Shown: one piece after another, positions 55,601-64,000 of the stretch | Position numbering within the stretch: the first letter of the stretch is position 1 | Layout of the letters: every line of letters starts with the position of its first letter | NCBI GenBank assembly: GCA_023548195.1 | Contig: JAJHZJ010000751.1 | Location: forward strand, 2,894,265 to 2,958,264 | Direction of reading: 5' to 3' | DNA from: Bettongia penicillata ogilbyi | Lineage: Eukaryota > Chordata > Mammalia > Diprotodontia > Potoroidae | DNA length: 64,000 nucleotides | Made by a program: the position numbers and the translations under genes | Notes under the pieces: model-generated | Seen by the model: the letters and a program-made list of their open reading frames with translations, nothing else | Databases searched by the model: none | Told to the model about the DNA's origin: nothing

Positions 55601-55711
55601 CAAAGTAGTTTCTAATTATTGTTTTAATTTCCTCCCCATTGGAGGTGAGTTCACCCCTTTCATTTTTAATATTAGCAATATGATTTTCTTCTTTCTTTTT
55701 TTAAATCAAAA
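52627..55711 (-). mobile_element. 5'-truncated L1 LINE, minus strand
   Basis: On the minus strand the element starts in the endonuclease-RT linker of ORF2 (equivalent to about 9263 in the plus-strand L1), runs through RT and the C-terminal domain, a 3' UTR with a C-rich (G-rich on its own strand) block at 52712-52756, and ends in an A-rich tail (T-run at 52626-52632). It closely matches the plus-strand L1 but carries far fewer mutations, so it is younger. I could not find a clear target-site duplication. Confidence 0.88.
53035..55711 (-). pseudogene. L1 ORF2 fragment with open reverse-transcriptase domain
   Basis: The frame 55356-54424 (310 codons, minus strand) contains the RT domain: [41 protein letters not shown] (catalytic Asp), [21 protein letters not shown] (54739-54750) and [21 protein letters not shown] stop near 54424 separates it from the thumb/C-terminal frames (54408-54106 and 53740-53207). 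The latter contains RHKSPVD-type linker text, CWRGCGRVGTLIHCWWSCEI (Cys/His-rich region) and IPFDPAISLLG. A last frameshift places the C-terminus (WKSRGCPSIGEWLNKLWY ... EYYCAIRNDEQEDF) in frame 53313-53035. Endonuclease is absent. Inactive, but the RT domain itself is uninterrupted. Confidence 0.88.
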
Positions 55712-55734
55712 TGATAGCTGTAATAGTAAAATCT

Positions 55735-56300
55735 GAACATTGGCAAGAATATGAGAGACCATGTAATCTACTTTCTACAAAGAATTAGAATATTCACTGC
55801 ATCACCCTCAATCAAGTAATCACTCAGCCTTTTCTTGAAAACTTTCCATGATGGGAAATCCACTACCATACCACGTTTAAGAGGACAGGGTCTGGTTGTC
55901 AGCATTGGGTGCTCCCAGCAAGAAAGCTTTTTTGATCAAAGAAGATTAGCAACTGTTCTACAAGTTGCCTTAGAGTTTAAGTCACTTAGCCAAAGGCACA
56001 CACCCAGATGAATGACTTGAACACAGGAATTACTGACTTACAGTCTGGCCCTCCATCCACTGCTATACTGTCCCTCATATCGTATGTTTGATAGGTCTAA
56101 TTGTTAGGGAAAAATTCCCTAATATCAACCCTAATTTCCTCTCTGAAACTTCCACTCCCTGCTCCTAGTTCTTCAATCTAGAAATAAAAAAAGAACCAAT
56201 TCAATTCTCATTCCCACTTGACAATTCATTTATTTGAATTCATTGAGGGAAGCTAGATCTCCTTGAGCTCTCACTACTTCCCTTTTTATCTTAGATATAT
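55735..56300 (+). mobile_element. Ancient CR1/L3-like LINE 3' UTR repeat
   Basis: AAGTAATCACTCAGCCTTTT, CTTGAAAACTTTCCATGATG, GGAAATCCACTACCATACC, CTAATTGTTAGGGAAAAATT and AACTTCCACTCCCTGCTCCT follow the order of a widespread old amniote repeat. A SINE/MIR-like minus fragment lies inside at about 55975-56075 (GTCACTTAGCCAAAGGCAC, CTATACTGTCCCTC). Confidence 0.55.
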
Positions 56301-57565
56301 TCTGATAAGTCTACTTGAAAGGCTTCTGGTTGGAATGATCAGCTACTAGCACATTCCAAATAAATTTGACAAAATTAGCAGAGACATTATCATCAGAAAG
56401 AAGCTTGGCAAGAAACAAATAAATGGGTCCCTCATCTAAAAAAAAATAAGAGATAACCAACAGCCACATGATTTCCTGGTAATCCTATAAGGTCAAGAGA
56501 ACTAGAGAAATCTCTCATGCCTCCCCAGCATGGCTTGTGAACCTTCTCTAGAATTCTTTTGGGAGAACATGGACAAGAGCCCTATTAAATAGACCACTAT
56601 TTTTTAGATGGTAATCTACACTGATTTACAGTGTCTGTGAATCTATCAAAGTGTCCTCAATGGTTCAGTCTTCCAGAGTTTTGTTACCATATATTCACTC
56701 AACACAATACAGGTATAACTAAATGCTATCCAATGAGGCTTAAGAGATGAGGCTAATTGTACTTAAAAAATTTTCCTTGTTTGGAAGGTGAGGGAAAGTT
56801 AATTAAACATTTAGGTCCATTTGTTTAATGATAAGTGTGTTTATGCTACAGCTGGCTAGCCCACTGTTCCCTGTGTACTTTCTTTGCATCCCTAAGTCAA
56901 TGCATCTGTTAGACTAAAGCCGATAATTTACCTGCTGTCGTTAATGCACTGAGAGGTCACATAAACATTGTGTGAAGTGTGCTCCCAGAGAAAGCTTATC
57001 CTTCCTACAGTGTGTTGTGGTAGAAGAGGAGCTTGTAAGAGCATACTTACATTTCCTGCAGCAGCTGCTATTCACCCCAAGTGGCCACAGGATGCCACAA
57101 TATAAGGAAGCACACTGCTGTATTAGAAAGTTATTTATGGATTCTATCTAGGGTCTCCACCAGTAAACATCTCCTATTACAGTGAAAAAGACAGAATTCC
57201 ATTTCCTGTGTGAAATAGATTTTTGGTGAATTTCCCTTGGTCTAGAATCCACCATTTTATCAGAATGGAATTTTGTCACTATTCACAACCAAGTGAGAGT
57301 TTGGGGGTGGCAGCAACTGATTTAGTTGTATTTTTTTGTCTTTACAGAGCAAATGAAAGGGTTGATGAGTGATTATTTCATAATTGGTGCTGACTGTTGC
57401 AACATATCTTCTGAGGCCAGAAAGCTAAACTACTGAGGATGCATTTTTCAAGTGGAAACTGGAAACTTTAGCCAGATGCAAACTTGATGACTTTCTAGTG
57501 CAAGGTGGATCAAATCTGTCCAGAGCAAAGTTGTCACTGACTTTTCATCAATCTCATCACTGAAG
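56301..57565. other. Long single-copy stretch
   Basis: No gene or clear repeat. A relatively GC-balanced part at about 56830-57130 has no open frame of interest. Confidence 0.4.
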
Positions 57566-57765
57566 AAGGCAGTAAGGAGCCAGAGAAAGAATGCTGCATT
57601 TATAGTCAGAGGACTTGCTTACAAATCCTGGCCTGGTTCAATCTGACTGTGTGACTTTGGACAATAAACTCAGTTTCACTGGATGTCAGCATCCTCATCT
57701 GTAAAATAAACTTGTAGGTGACCTATTTGAGGTCCCTTCTATCTCTGAGTTTATGACTGTATGAT
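57566..57765 (+). mobile_element. tRNA-derived SINE / MIR-like
   Basis: GAGAAAGAATGCTGCATTTA, GTGTGACTTTGGACAATAAA, CATCCTCATCTGTAAAATAA and GAGGTCCCTTCTATCTCTGA. Confidence 0.7.
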
Positions 57766-57854
57766 CATTTTAAGTATAAAGAGACATTAATTGCCTAACT
57801 CCTGATGCCATATTGAGAAGCACTACACTATTCATACCAAAATCCCTCTTATGA

Positions 57855-58370
57855 AGGGACTTAGAAACTTCTGTTTATCACATTTCCTATCCTTGCTTTC
57901 CAGGCCTGCTAAACTCTGTTTCATGACACTTTACTTGACATTGTTCCCTTTCATGTATTTTACAAGTCAGGTATACTTTTTGCTCACTGTTCCTGCTGTC
58001 ACTCTCCGTTCTACAGTTTTGGCTTGCCACTGGTAGTAACTAGAGGGGACCCTCTCTCCTCAGCATCCTACTTGCCTGCATCGCTATATATTTCATTATC
58101 TCCTTCCCTTGAAGACCAAATTCTGGGACTATATCCTCCATAATGACTTTCTTGATTCCCTCAAAAAAAATTGATTTATCTATCCCTCCTTAAATTTTGC
58201 CTTTTTACTTATCTCATTCACCTTTGTAACATCATAATTTGTGAAAATCCCTCCCTTTATAAGATTATAAGTTCCTTGAGAGTATGGTCTGCATCATGTC
58301 TATCCTTGTACCTCTCATGTCTAATACAGTACTTTGTACATAGTAAGTATTTGAGAAATGTTCAATCTAT
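57855..58370 (+). mobile_element. L2 LINE 3' UTR
   Basis: TGCTCACTGTTCCTGCTGTC, ATTATAAGTTCCTTGAGAGT, AATACAGTACTTTGTACATA and GTAAGTATTTGAGAAATG. The 61-codon frame at 57851-58036 lies within it and is not a gene. Confidence 0.65.
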
Positions 58371-58879
58371 TTGGAGAAATGGATTTATCATGGGAGCTAC
58401 TTTAATACATAACAGAAATGATGTGGGATTTGGGAAAAAAAATTGCTAAACTCCCAGTTCTTCATCTTATTCACAGGTTATTCATCCTATTTGGGCCTCA
58501 GTTCTCTTATTCATAAAATGAAATTATAAAAAGCATAAATGTACATATGAGAAGAAATTTCTCCCCATCTTCTTTGCACAAGTGTATGGGATGATAGACA
58601 TATAGAAAAATCAATATAGATACATAGATATACATATAGATAGATATCTATGCACACATATATGCTTATAACTTTTCCAATGAATTGATTACTTTTGCTA
58701 ATTTTTTTTCTATTAGTTTTTTAAAAAAATATTCCTTGCTAGGCAGGATGACTCCCTGTGGTAGGGGAGAAATTTAGATGCAATGAAACCATAAGAAAAC
58801 AATTTTAAAAGTTAAAAGCACGAGTGTGAACATCCTCTTTATTTATGTAGTATATTCACCATCACACTTTTATTTTATT
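58371..58879. other. Single-copy DNA with a GATA-type repeat
   Basis: 58608-58660 has TAGATACATAGATATACATA and ATAGATAGATATC units. A T-rich/A-rich patch follows. No gene seen. Confidence 0.5.
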
Positions 58880-58990
58880 TGCAGGTAATCTTGGTAAAGT
58901 GAGTTCACCAGGGTCATACAGGTAATAAGTGTCTGAAGTCACATTTGAACTAAGATCAAACTGACCCCAGGCTGAATCACCTAGCTGAGT
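58880..58990 (-). mobile_element. tRNA-SINE fragment
   Basis: CACCAGGGTCATACAGGTAA, AGTCACATTTGAACTAAG and GAATCACCTAGCTG. Confidence 0.65.
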
Positions 58991-59984
58991 CATTAGCATA
59001 CATTTAAAATCAAGAATATGAATTGTTTCTGATACAGAAGCACTCTCAATTCAAATAGGAGAAAGGTAAGTTTACCTCCTTTCCTAACTATTACTTGACA
59101 GACTTCTATAAATGATAGCTATGCCAAAAGGTATAAACTTCAAAAAACAGGAGACAGAAGTATGCCTGTTGACAGATGAAAAGTTATAGTACTGAAGAAA
59201 CTATTTGAGGCATCTTGTCAACCTTTCCCCACTTTCAGTCTACCCTCTAAGGTCTGATACCTTCTTGAACTAGTCATTGAGCACTAATGAAAACCATCAT
59301 TAGTGAAGAACCTACGTGAGATGATTGCTATGACAGAATGTGATTTACTTAATTCAAGCAATGATTTTTATATGATATAATTTTGTGACAGAAATAATCA
59401 TATATATGTGCTTCGAATGCCACTAGGCTCAGACTCAGAATGTCAAACCCAGATCAATTGGAAATGAATGGCTTTTCATACTTTTATTTAGCTCTCCATC
59501 CTTTGAGTTATATATTTCTTGCTACATGGGTATACTTTTTTGCTCCCTTCCATTGTGTTTTTATTTCTGTTATTTTAAAGAATTGACATTCCTCCAAGGA
59601 AATGATAAAAGTAGCAATCCTTAAAAGCACACTTTAGTAACTAGTAGGGATATTACAGGTGGCTATTAGTACAAGGAAATCAAGCATTTCAAGGATCATT
59701 GAGGCTTATATTGAAACAACATCCTGTGTACCAAAAAAGAAAAGCACACTTGAAGACAACACCAAGAGTTAGCAAACTATTTGAATTGGGCTTTAAAAAG
59801 TCTAGTTCATTCTCAGAAAATAAGAAAAGACCTGTAGAGAGACCTAGAAGCTGGAGAGGTTTTTATTCATTCATTTACTGTGTGACGTAAGTTTCTTGAA
59901 CTTGCAAGATAAGTGAGAGGACCAGAAACAACAAGAAGAAAAACAAAAACAAGAAAGACAACTGTTCACTGCTTCTATGAAGAA
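58991..59984. other. Single-copy DNA
   Basis: Plus frame 59699-59890 has no recognisable domain. No repeat identified. Confidence 0.4.
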
Positions 59985-60320
59985 AATAAACTTGCCTCGG
60001 TTGTTGTTGTGTTTGTACTTTGTTGCCAAAGAAAACCATGCATGCCATCAGAGAATTGAGGACATGACTCGCAATTGACTTTGTTTTGAGTGAGGGAGGG
60101 TTGTGCAGAGTTACTGGCCTCACTTTCTCCTCCTGAGCCATCTGGGTCTAGTGACCAGATACTCATCAGGATGACTGCAGATGCCCAGGATACAATAGAA
60201 GACCTTGTTCTTTTTAGGCTAAGTCCTTTTCAGGTACTCACTTAGAGTGAGATAAGGCCCATTCAGTGAATAGACCTGTTTAAGAAGTAGTCAGGGAATA
60301 GCCCATTTAATGAGAAAAAA
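59985..60320 (-). mobile_element. Type-B SINE 3' module, reversed
   Basis: CGGTTGTTGTTGTGTTTGTA, TTTGTTGCCAAAGAAAACCA, TTGACTTTGTTTTGAGTGAG, GCCATCTGGGTCTAGTGACC and ACTCATCAGGATGACTGCAG match the reversed type-B tail. The adjoining 60205-60320 (TTCTTTTTAGGCTAAGTCC, GATAAGGCCCATTCAGTGAA) looks like another repeat piece I cannot name. Confidence 0.7.
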
Positions 60321-60844
60321 GAAAAGAAATAACTAAATCAAGCTGAGAGGGAAAGAAAACAGTTACTATTGATAATCTCTGTATGCCAAAAGGGTCCAGA
60401 ATACAGCTATTAGGTGGAGCTTGGGCAGGGACCTATTGTTGTCCAATCTTCTTAAAGATACTTTAAGTATCTTTGGTAATTCTTAAAGTATTCACTCTAA
60501 GAGTACTTGCCATGGTAAAGCTAACACAAAATATGAAGTTTGGAGAAAGGAAATTTTTGCTGATGACATTCATTTTCATTTAAGAGTATACCCAAAACAT
60601 CATAAACAGGAGTCCTGGTGAGATGTAAAATCTGTACATCTTCATCAGACTGATAATACTTAGTTCTAAAATTCTCTTGCGGATATTTACTCACTTAGAC
60701 CTTGAAAGTTTTTCTTTGATAATGACCTCTCATAAACTTATTGCGGAATTCCAAGAGGTAGCTATGGGAATGGAGAGGAGACATGAGAATTCAGGAAGGT
60801 AAAAATGACTAAATTTAAAATAATATAACAGGAAGTAGTTACAG
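60321..60844. other. Single-copy DNA
   Basis: A direct repeat AAAGATACTTTAAGTATC/TTCTTAAAGTATTCACTC occurs near 60455-60500. No gene seen. Confidence 0.4.
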
Positions 60845-61335
60845 TCTTTAATAATTGATAAAGTAATTTGCATGCTTTATCTCATTTTTTTCTTCACAGC
60901 AACCCTCAGAAAGATTACTGCTATTATCATCATTGCACTGATGAGTTAAAAGATGTGAAGTGAGTTGAATAGGATTATATAGCTGAGTAAGGGTATAAAG
61001 CAGGATTGAGTTCAGATCTACCTGTCTTCAAGTCCCTCGTTCTAGACACTGTACTACTGAGGCAGCAGAGAATAGTGTAGTGAATACACTACTTGACTTG
61101 CAATAAGGAAGACCTGAGCCTAAACCTGCCTCAGATGCTTACCCAGCTATGCTATACTGGCCCTCACATTAGGGTTTCAATAACATAACAGTATTAAAGT
61201 TTGCCGAATCTTGTACATATCTCACATGATTCTCACAATGCTGGAATGTAAATGCTGTACCTATTCCCATTTAAAGATTAAGAAAATAAACAGATAGAGG
61301 TCAAATGGTTTGTCCAGTCATGTGGTGATGGGCTA
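60845..61335. mobile_element. Cluster of MIR/SINE fragments
   Basis: 60845-61055 minus: TTTGCATGCTTTATCTCATT, CACAGCAACCCTCAGAAAGA, GAGTTAAAAGATGTGAAGTG. 61060-61150 plus: AGTGTAGTGAATACACTACT, AGGAAGACCTGAGCC. 61185-61335 minus: CTGTACCTATTCCCATTTAA, GTCAAATGGTTTGTCCAGTC. Confidence 0.65.
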
Positions 61336-61439
61336 TTATTTTTATTAATACAGTTATAAATGTGGGGTGAGTACAAGATAAGATGAAAGTTCACAGATCA
61401 GAGCATGGATCAGTCCCTGAAGTATACAGGTGTTTAGAG

Positions 61440-62880
61440 AAGAATATTACCTCTGGTGGGAGGGCTTGCCCTCTTCAGGGCTGTTTATCCACCTTTGGTG
61501 TCCACCTTCACCCAACTCTCATCTGTGGCTCCAAGAAGCTGTAGCATGGCAGGGATCTGTGTGCAATGTTCATCATTCTGTGCGAGGGTTTTGACACTAT
61601 TGCCAGTCAAAAGCGCTTATGAAAGATCTGGCAAAATTTCATTGCTAAGAGAAGTTAGTCAATATTCTACACTAGTTCCATGATAGTATGCCTGCATAGG
61701 TTCTGGATAATGGATAATGCTCTTTCAGCTTCCCAGTCACCAACAGAGTGAAGAAAGACAATGTGCTTGTTCCCATACTTTTTGGCATGATGTTTTCAGT
61801 AATGTTTTCAGATACCTTCAGTGAGGAAGAAAATGGCATCAAGATCAGCTGCCACACTGATGCAAAATTATTTAACTTGAAAAGGCTGCAAGCCAAGACT
61901 AAAAAGGAGGGAGAGTTGGTGCATGATTTTCTTTTTTGTTCATTCAACATAGCCTCTGAAGTTGAGATGCAACAGACTAGGGATTGATTCTCTGCCATTT
62001 GTGCTAATTTTGACCTGACAATTAACAGCAAGAAAACAGAGGTTCTCTACCAGCCAGCACCACATTGAACCATCAATTATAGTAAATAGAGGAAATGTGA
62101 ATGCTGTGGATAAGTTCACTTATCTTGGCAGAATACTTTCCAGGGATATGCACATAGATGATAAAGTTGATACCCATATTGCCAGAGTTAGCTCAGTGTT
62201 TGGGAGGCTTCGAAAGAAAGTGTAGGACAGAAGAGATGTTAGGCTGCCTACCAAACTGAAAGTCAACAGAGCAAAAGTGCTGACCTCATTGTTGTATGCT
62301 TGGGAAACCTGGATAGTACATTAGTGCCATGGCAGGAAACTGAATTGCTTCCCTGTGAACTATCTTAGGAAGATTTGGTGGATTACCTGGGGAAATAATA
62401 TACTAGACAATGAGGTCCTTTTTCGGGATGAACTGCCAAGCATTCAAACTCTACTGCAGAGAGGTTAACTCTGATGGGCTAGCTACATGTGTACTTGCCT
62501 AAATACCAAATACTATTTTATGGAGAACTCTCACAAGTCATGTGCTCATATAGTGGTCAGAAGTAGTGATTGAAGGATATTCTGAAGGTCTGTCTAAAGA
62601 ACTTTGGAATCAATTGTAAAACACAGCAGAAACTGACACAGAACTGCCCAATATGGTACACCCACACCAAAGAAGGTACTATGCTTTGTGAACTAAGGAG
62701 AATTGCAATAGCTCAAAAGAACCACGAGATGCACAAATTTAGAGACATCTCTACTCTGAATGTTCATATGAACTACGTGTGCCCAAGTTATGGTGGAGAA
62801 TTCTGAGCTCATATTGATCTGATCAGCCACAGTTGGTCACACTATACCTTGACCCGGCATAATGATGCCAACCAACCAAT
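61440..62880 (+). pseudogene. Decayed non-LTR retrotransposon ORF2 (RTE-like?) with zinc-finger remnant
   Basis: Reverse-transcriptase C-terminal half of a non-LTR element. GFDTIASQK at 61585-61611 corresponds to the AFDTVNRE catalytic segment. VKKDNVLVPILFGMMFSVMF (61750-61809) corresponds to VKQGCVLAPTLFSMMFSVML. The frame 61748-61987 continues through GIKISCHTDAKLFNLKRLQA. Past one stop it reads CANFDLTINSKKTEVLYQP and DKFTYLGR (62001-62140), then VDTHIARVSSVFGRLRKK. At the C-terminus, CPSYGGEF then HIDLISHSWSH (62780-62842) is a C2H2-type finger whose second Cys has become Tyr. The tail ends CATAATGATGCCAACCAACC. At least six stops or frameshifts. Family assignment (RTE-type) is from memory and uncertain; start is approximate. 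Confidence 0.65.
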
Positions 62881-62939
62881 AGGTCAGTTCCAGGGGTAGA
62901 ATCTTAGGTTTCTGAGGAGAAAAAGTGAACATAATGGGA

Positions 62940-63905
62940 AAAGGAAGGGAACGAATATGTATTATGCACCTACCATGTGCCAGGCATTGAGTTATGCTAT
63001 AAAGTGATTGGGAAATAATAAAAAGTGAGAACAATTAATGCCAGAGGTGCTGTGGGAAAACAAGGCATATTTTGATGCTCTATTAGTAAATGTGAAGGGA
63101 TGCATCTGTTCTAGATCTCATTTTAAAATAATTTAACAAAATTGCCAAACAGAGAAATTTCTATTTGATCCTAGAGATGATACAGAATAATTGAAGCTTA
63201 CTGCGTAGGTTGTGGCAACATGATGAGAAATGTATTATAGGAAAAGTTCTTGGCATATGTATGCAGTGAGGACTGTGGTATGGTTACAGCTGAAGCAGGG
63301 AGACCAATTAGAAGACTGCTGAGAGAGTCTAGGAGAGAAATGATGAGGGTCTTACCTAAGGTGGTAATGAGTAAAGAAAAGGAGACTTGCAAGAAATGAA
63401 GTAGAAATTGCAATGGCAAAATCTGACAGTCATTTGATTTGGCATTTATTTACCATTGATCTCTTCATCAATGATACCTTTGGAGAATGACATTTAAGTT
63501 CAACAATGGGGCTGGGAGTCGGATTGCAAGGAGTTTAGAAGAGAGAGGGAAAACAATAAGTAGGGAAAAGTCAATCCATAAACCAATCAAAAAGTATTTA
63601 AGTTCATAGCTTGTATCAGGAATGGTGGTAGATTTTTGGTATCTCAAGACAAAACTGGAACATTCCCTGATCCTAGCTTACATTTTATCAGAGAAGACAA
63701 ACATTTCCATATAAAAGTATGTACCAAAGAGATATGAAGTAGATACGGGAATTTCTTTCTTTCTTTCCTTATTATTTTTTTTTTTTGGAAGGAAGCACAC
63801 TTGCAGCTGCAGAGAATCAGGAAAGACCTCCTGTAGGAGGTAGCCCTTGAGCTGTCTTTCAGGAAACTTAAGCAGAAGGGAAGTAGGTAATGTATTTCAG
63901 ACATG
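62940..63905 (-). mobile_element. L2 LINE 3' UTR pieces, reversed
   Basis: 62940-63020: TGCACCTACCATGTGCCAGG. 63140-63400: TATTTGATCCTAGAGATGAT, ATGATGAGAAATGTATTATA, AGCAGGGAGACCAATTAGAA, ATGATGAGGGTCTTACCTAA. 63585-63905: a second L2 end, CAGAGAATCAGGAAAGACCT, GTAGCCCTTGAGCTGTC. Two L2 insertions lie head to tail. Confidence 0.65.
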
Positions 63906-64000
63906 AAATCTGATTCAAGATCGGACTCAAGATCCAGTAATAATTGGATGTGAGAATCTGCCTAAGTACCTACACATTTAAAATCCTTAATTCTCTTTAT
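63906..64000. other. Window end, nothing recognised
   Basis: Short AT-rich stretch without a feature. Confidence 0.3.

Overview
The window looks like non-coding DNA from a marsupial (metatherian mammal), either intergenic or deep intronic. It is AT-rich, has no confident complete cellular gene, and is dominated by transposable elements. The marsupial call rests on repeat content: tRNA-derived SINEs starting GGGGCAGCTAGGTGG, a second SINE class ending in GAAGGAYGAACACAC, L1-type LINEs with this ORF1/ORF2 sequence, and heavy L2/MIR-like background. I cannot name the species, and family names come from pattern memory, not from a database search.

Layout. At 598-3489 lies a complete ORF1-only L1-like element (half-L1, HAL1-like) with a 14-bp target-site duplication (TSD), a GC-rich 5' UTR and a broken ORF1. 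Region 3500-7800 holds SINEs and L2 scraps. At 7831-12360 is a 5'-truncated L1 with a long TSD and a decayed ORF2. Region 12.4-38.3 kb is a mosaic of single-copy DNA, nested SINEs, L2 pieces in both orientations, simple repeats, one unrecognised possible terminal exon (13377-13609, minus) and a 360-bp tandem repeat (32.1-32.8 kb). A second, older ORF1-only element with its own TSD spans 38389-41029. Region 41-52.6 kb has a long CT tract, single-copy DNA, a CR1/L2-clade reverse-transcriptase relic (45.8-47.0 kb), a third copy of the 32-kb repeat (48.6-49.2 kb) and a clear SINE-in-SINE insertion (50.5-51.06 kb). A 5'-truncated, less decayed L1 on the minus strand fills 52627-55711 and keeps an open reverse-transcriptase domain. 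The right end carries an ancient repeat, L2, and a decayed non-LTR element with a C-terminal zinc-finger remnant (61.4-62.9 kb), followed by L2.

No operon-like or system-level gene organisation exists here. The relationships that matter are between parasites. The two ORF1-only elements would need reverse transcriptase supplied by L1s like those at 7.8-12.4 and 52.6-55.7 kb. The tRNA-headed SINEs depend on LINEs, and one SINE class may share its tail with the non-LTR relic at 61-63 kb. I found no convincing undescribed biological system. The best leads are the pair of complete ORF1-only elements with a YY1-like site near the 5' end, the three-copy unclassified repeat, and the possible exon.
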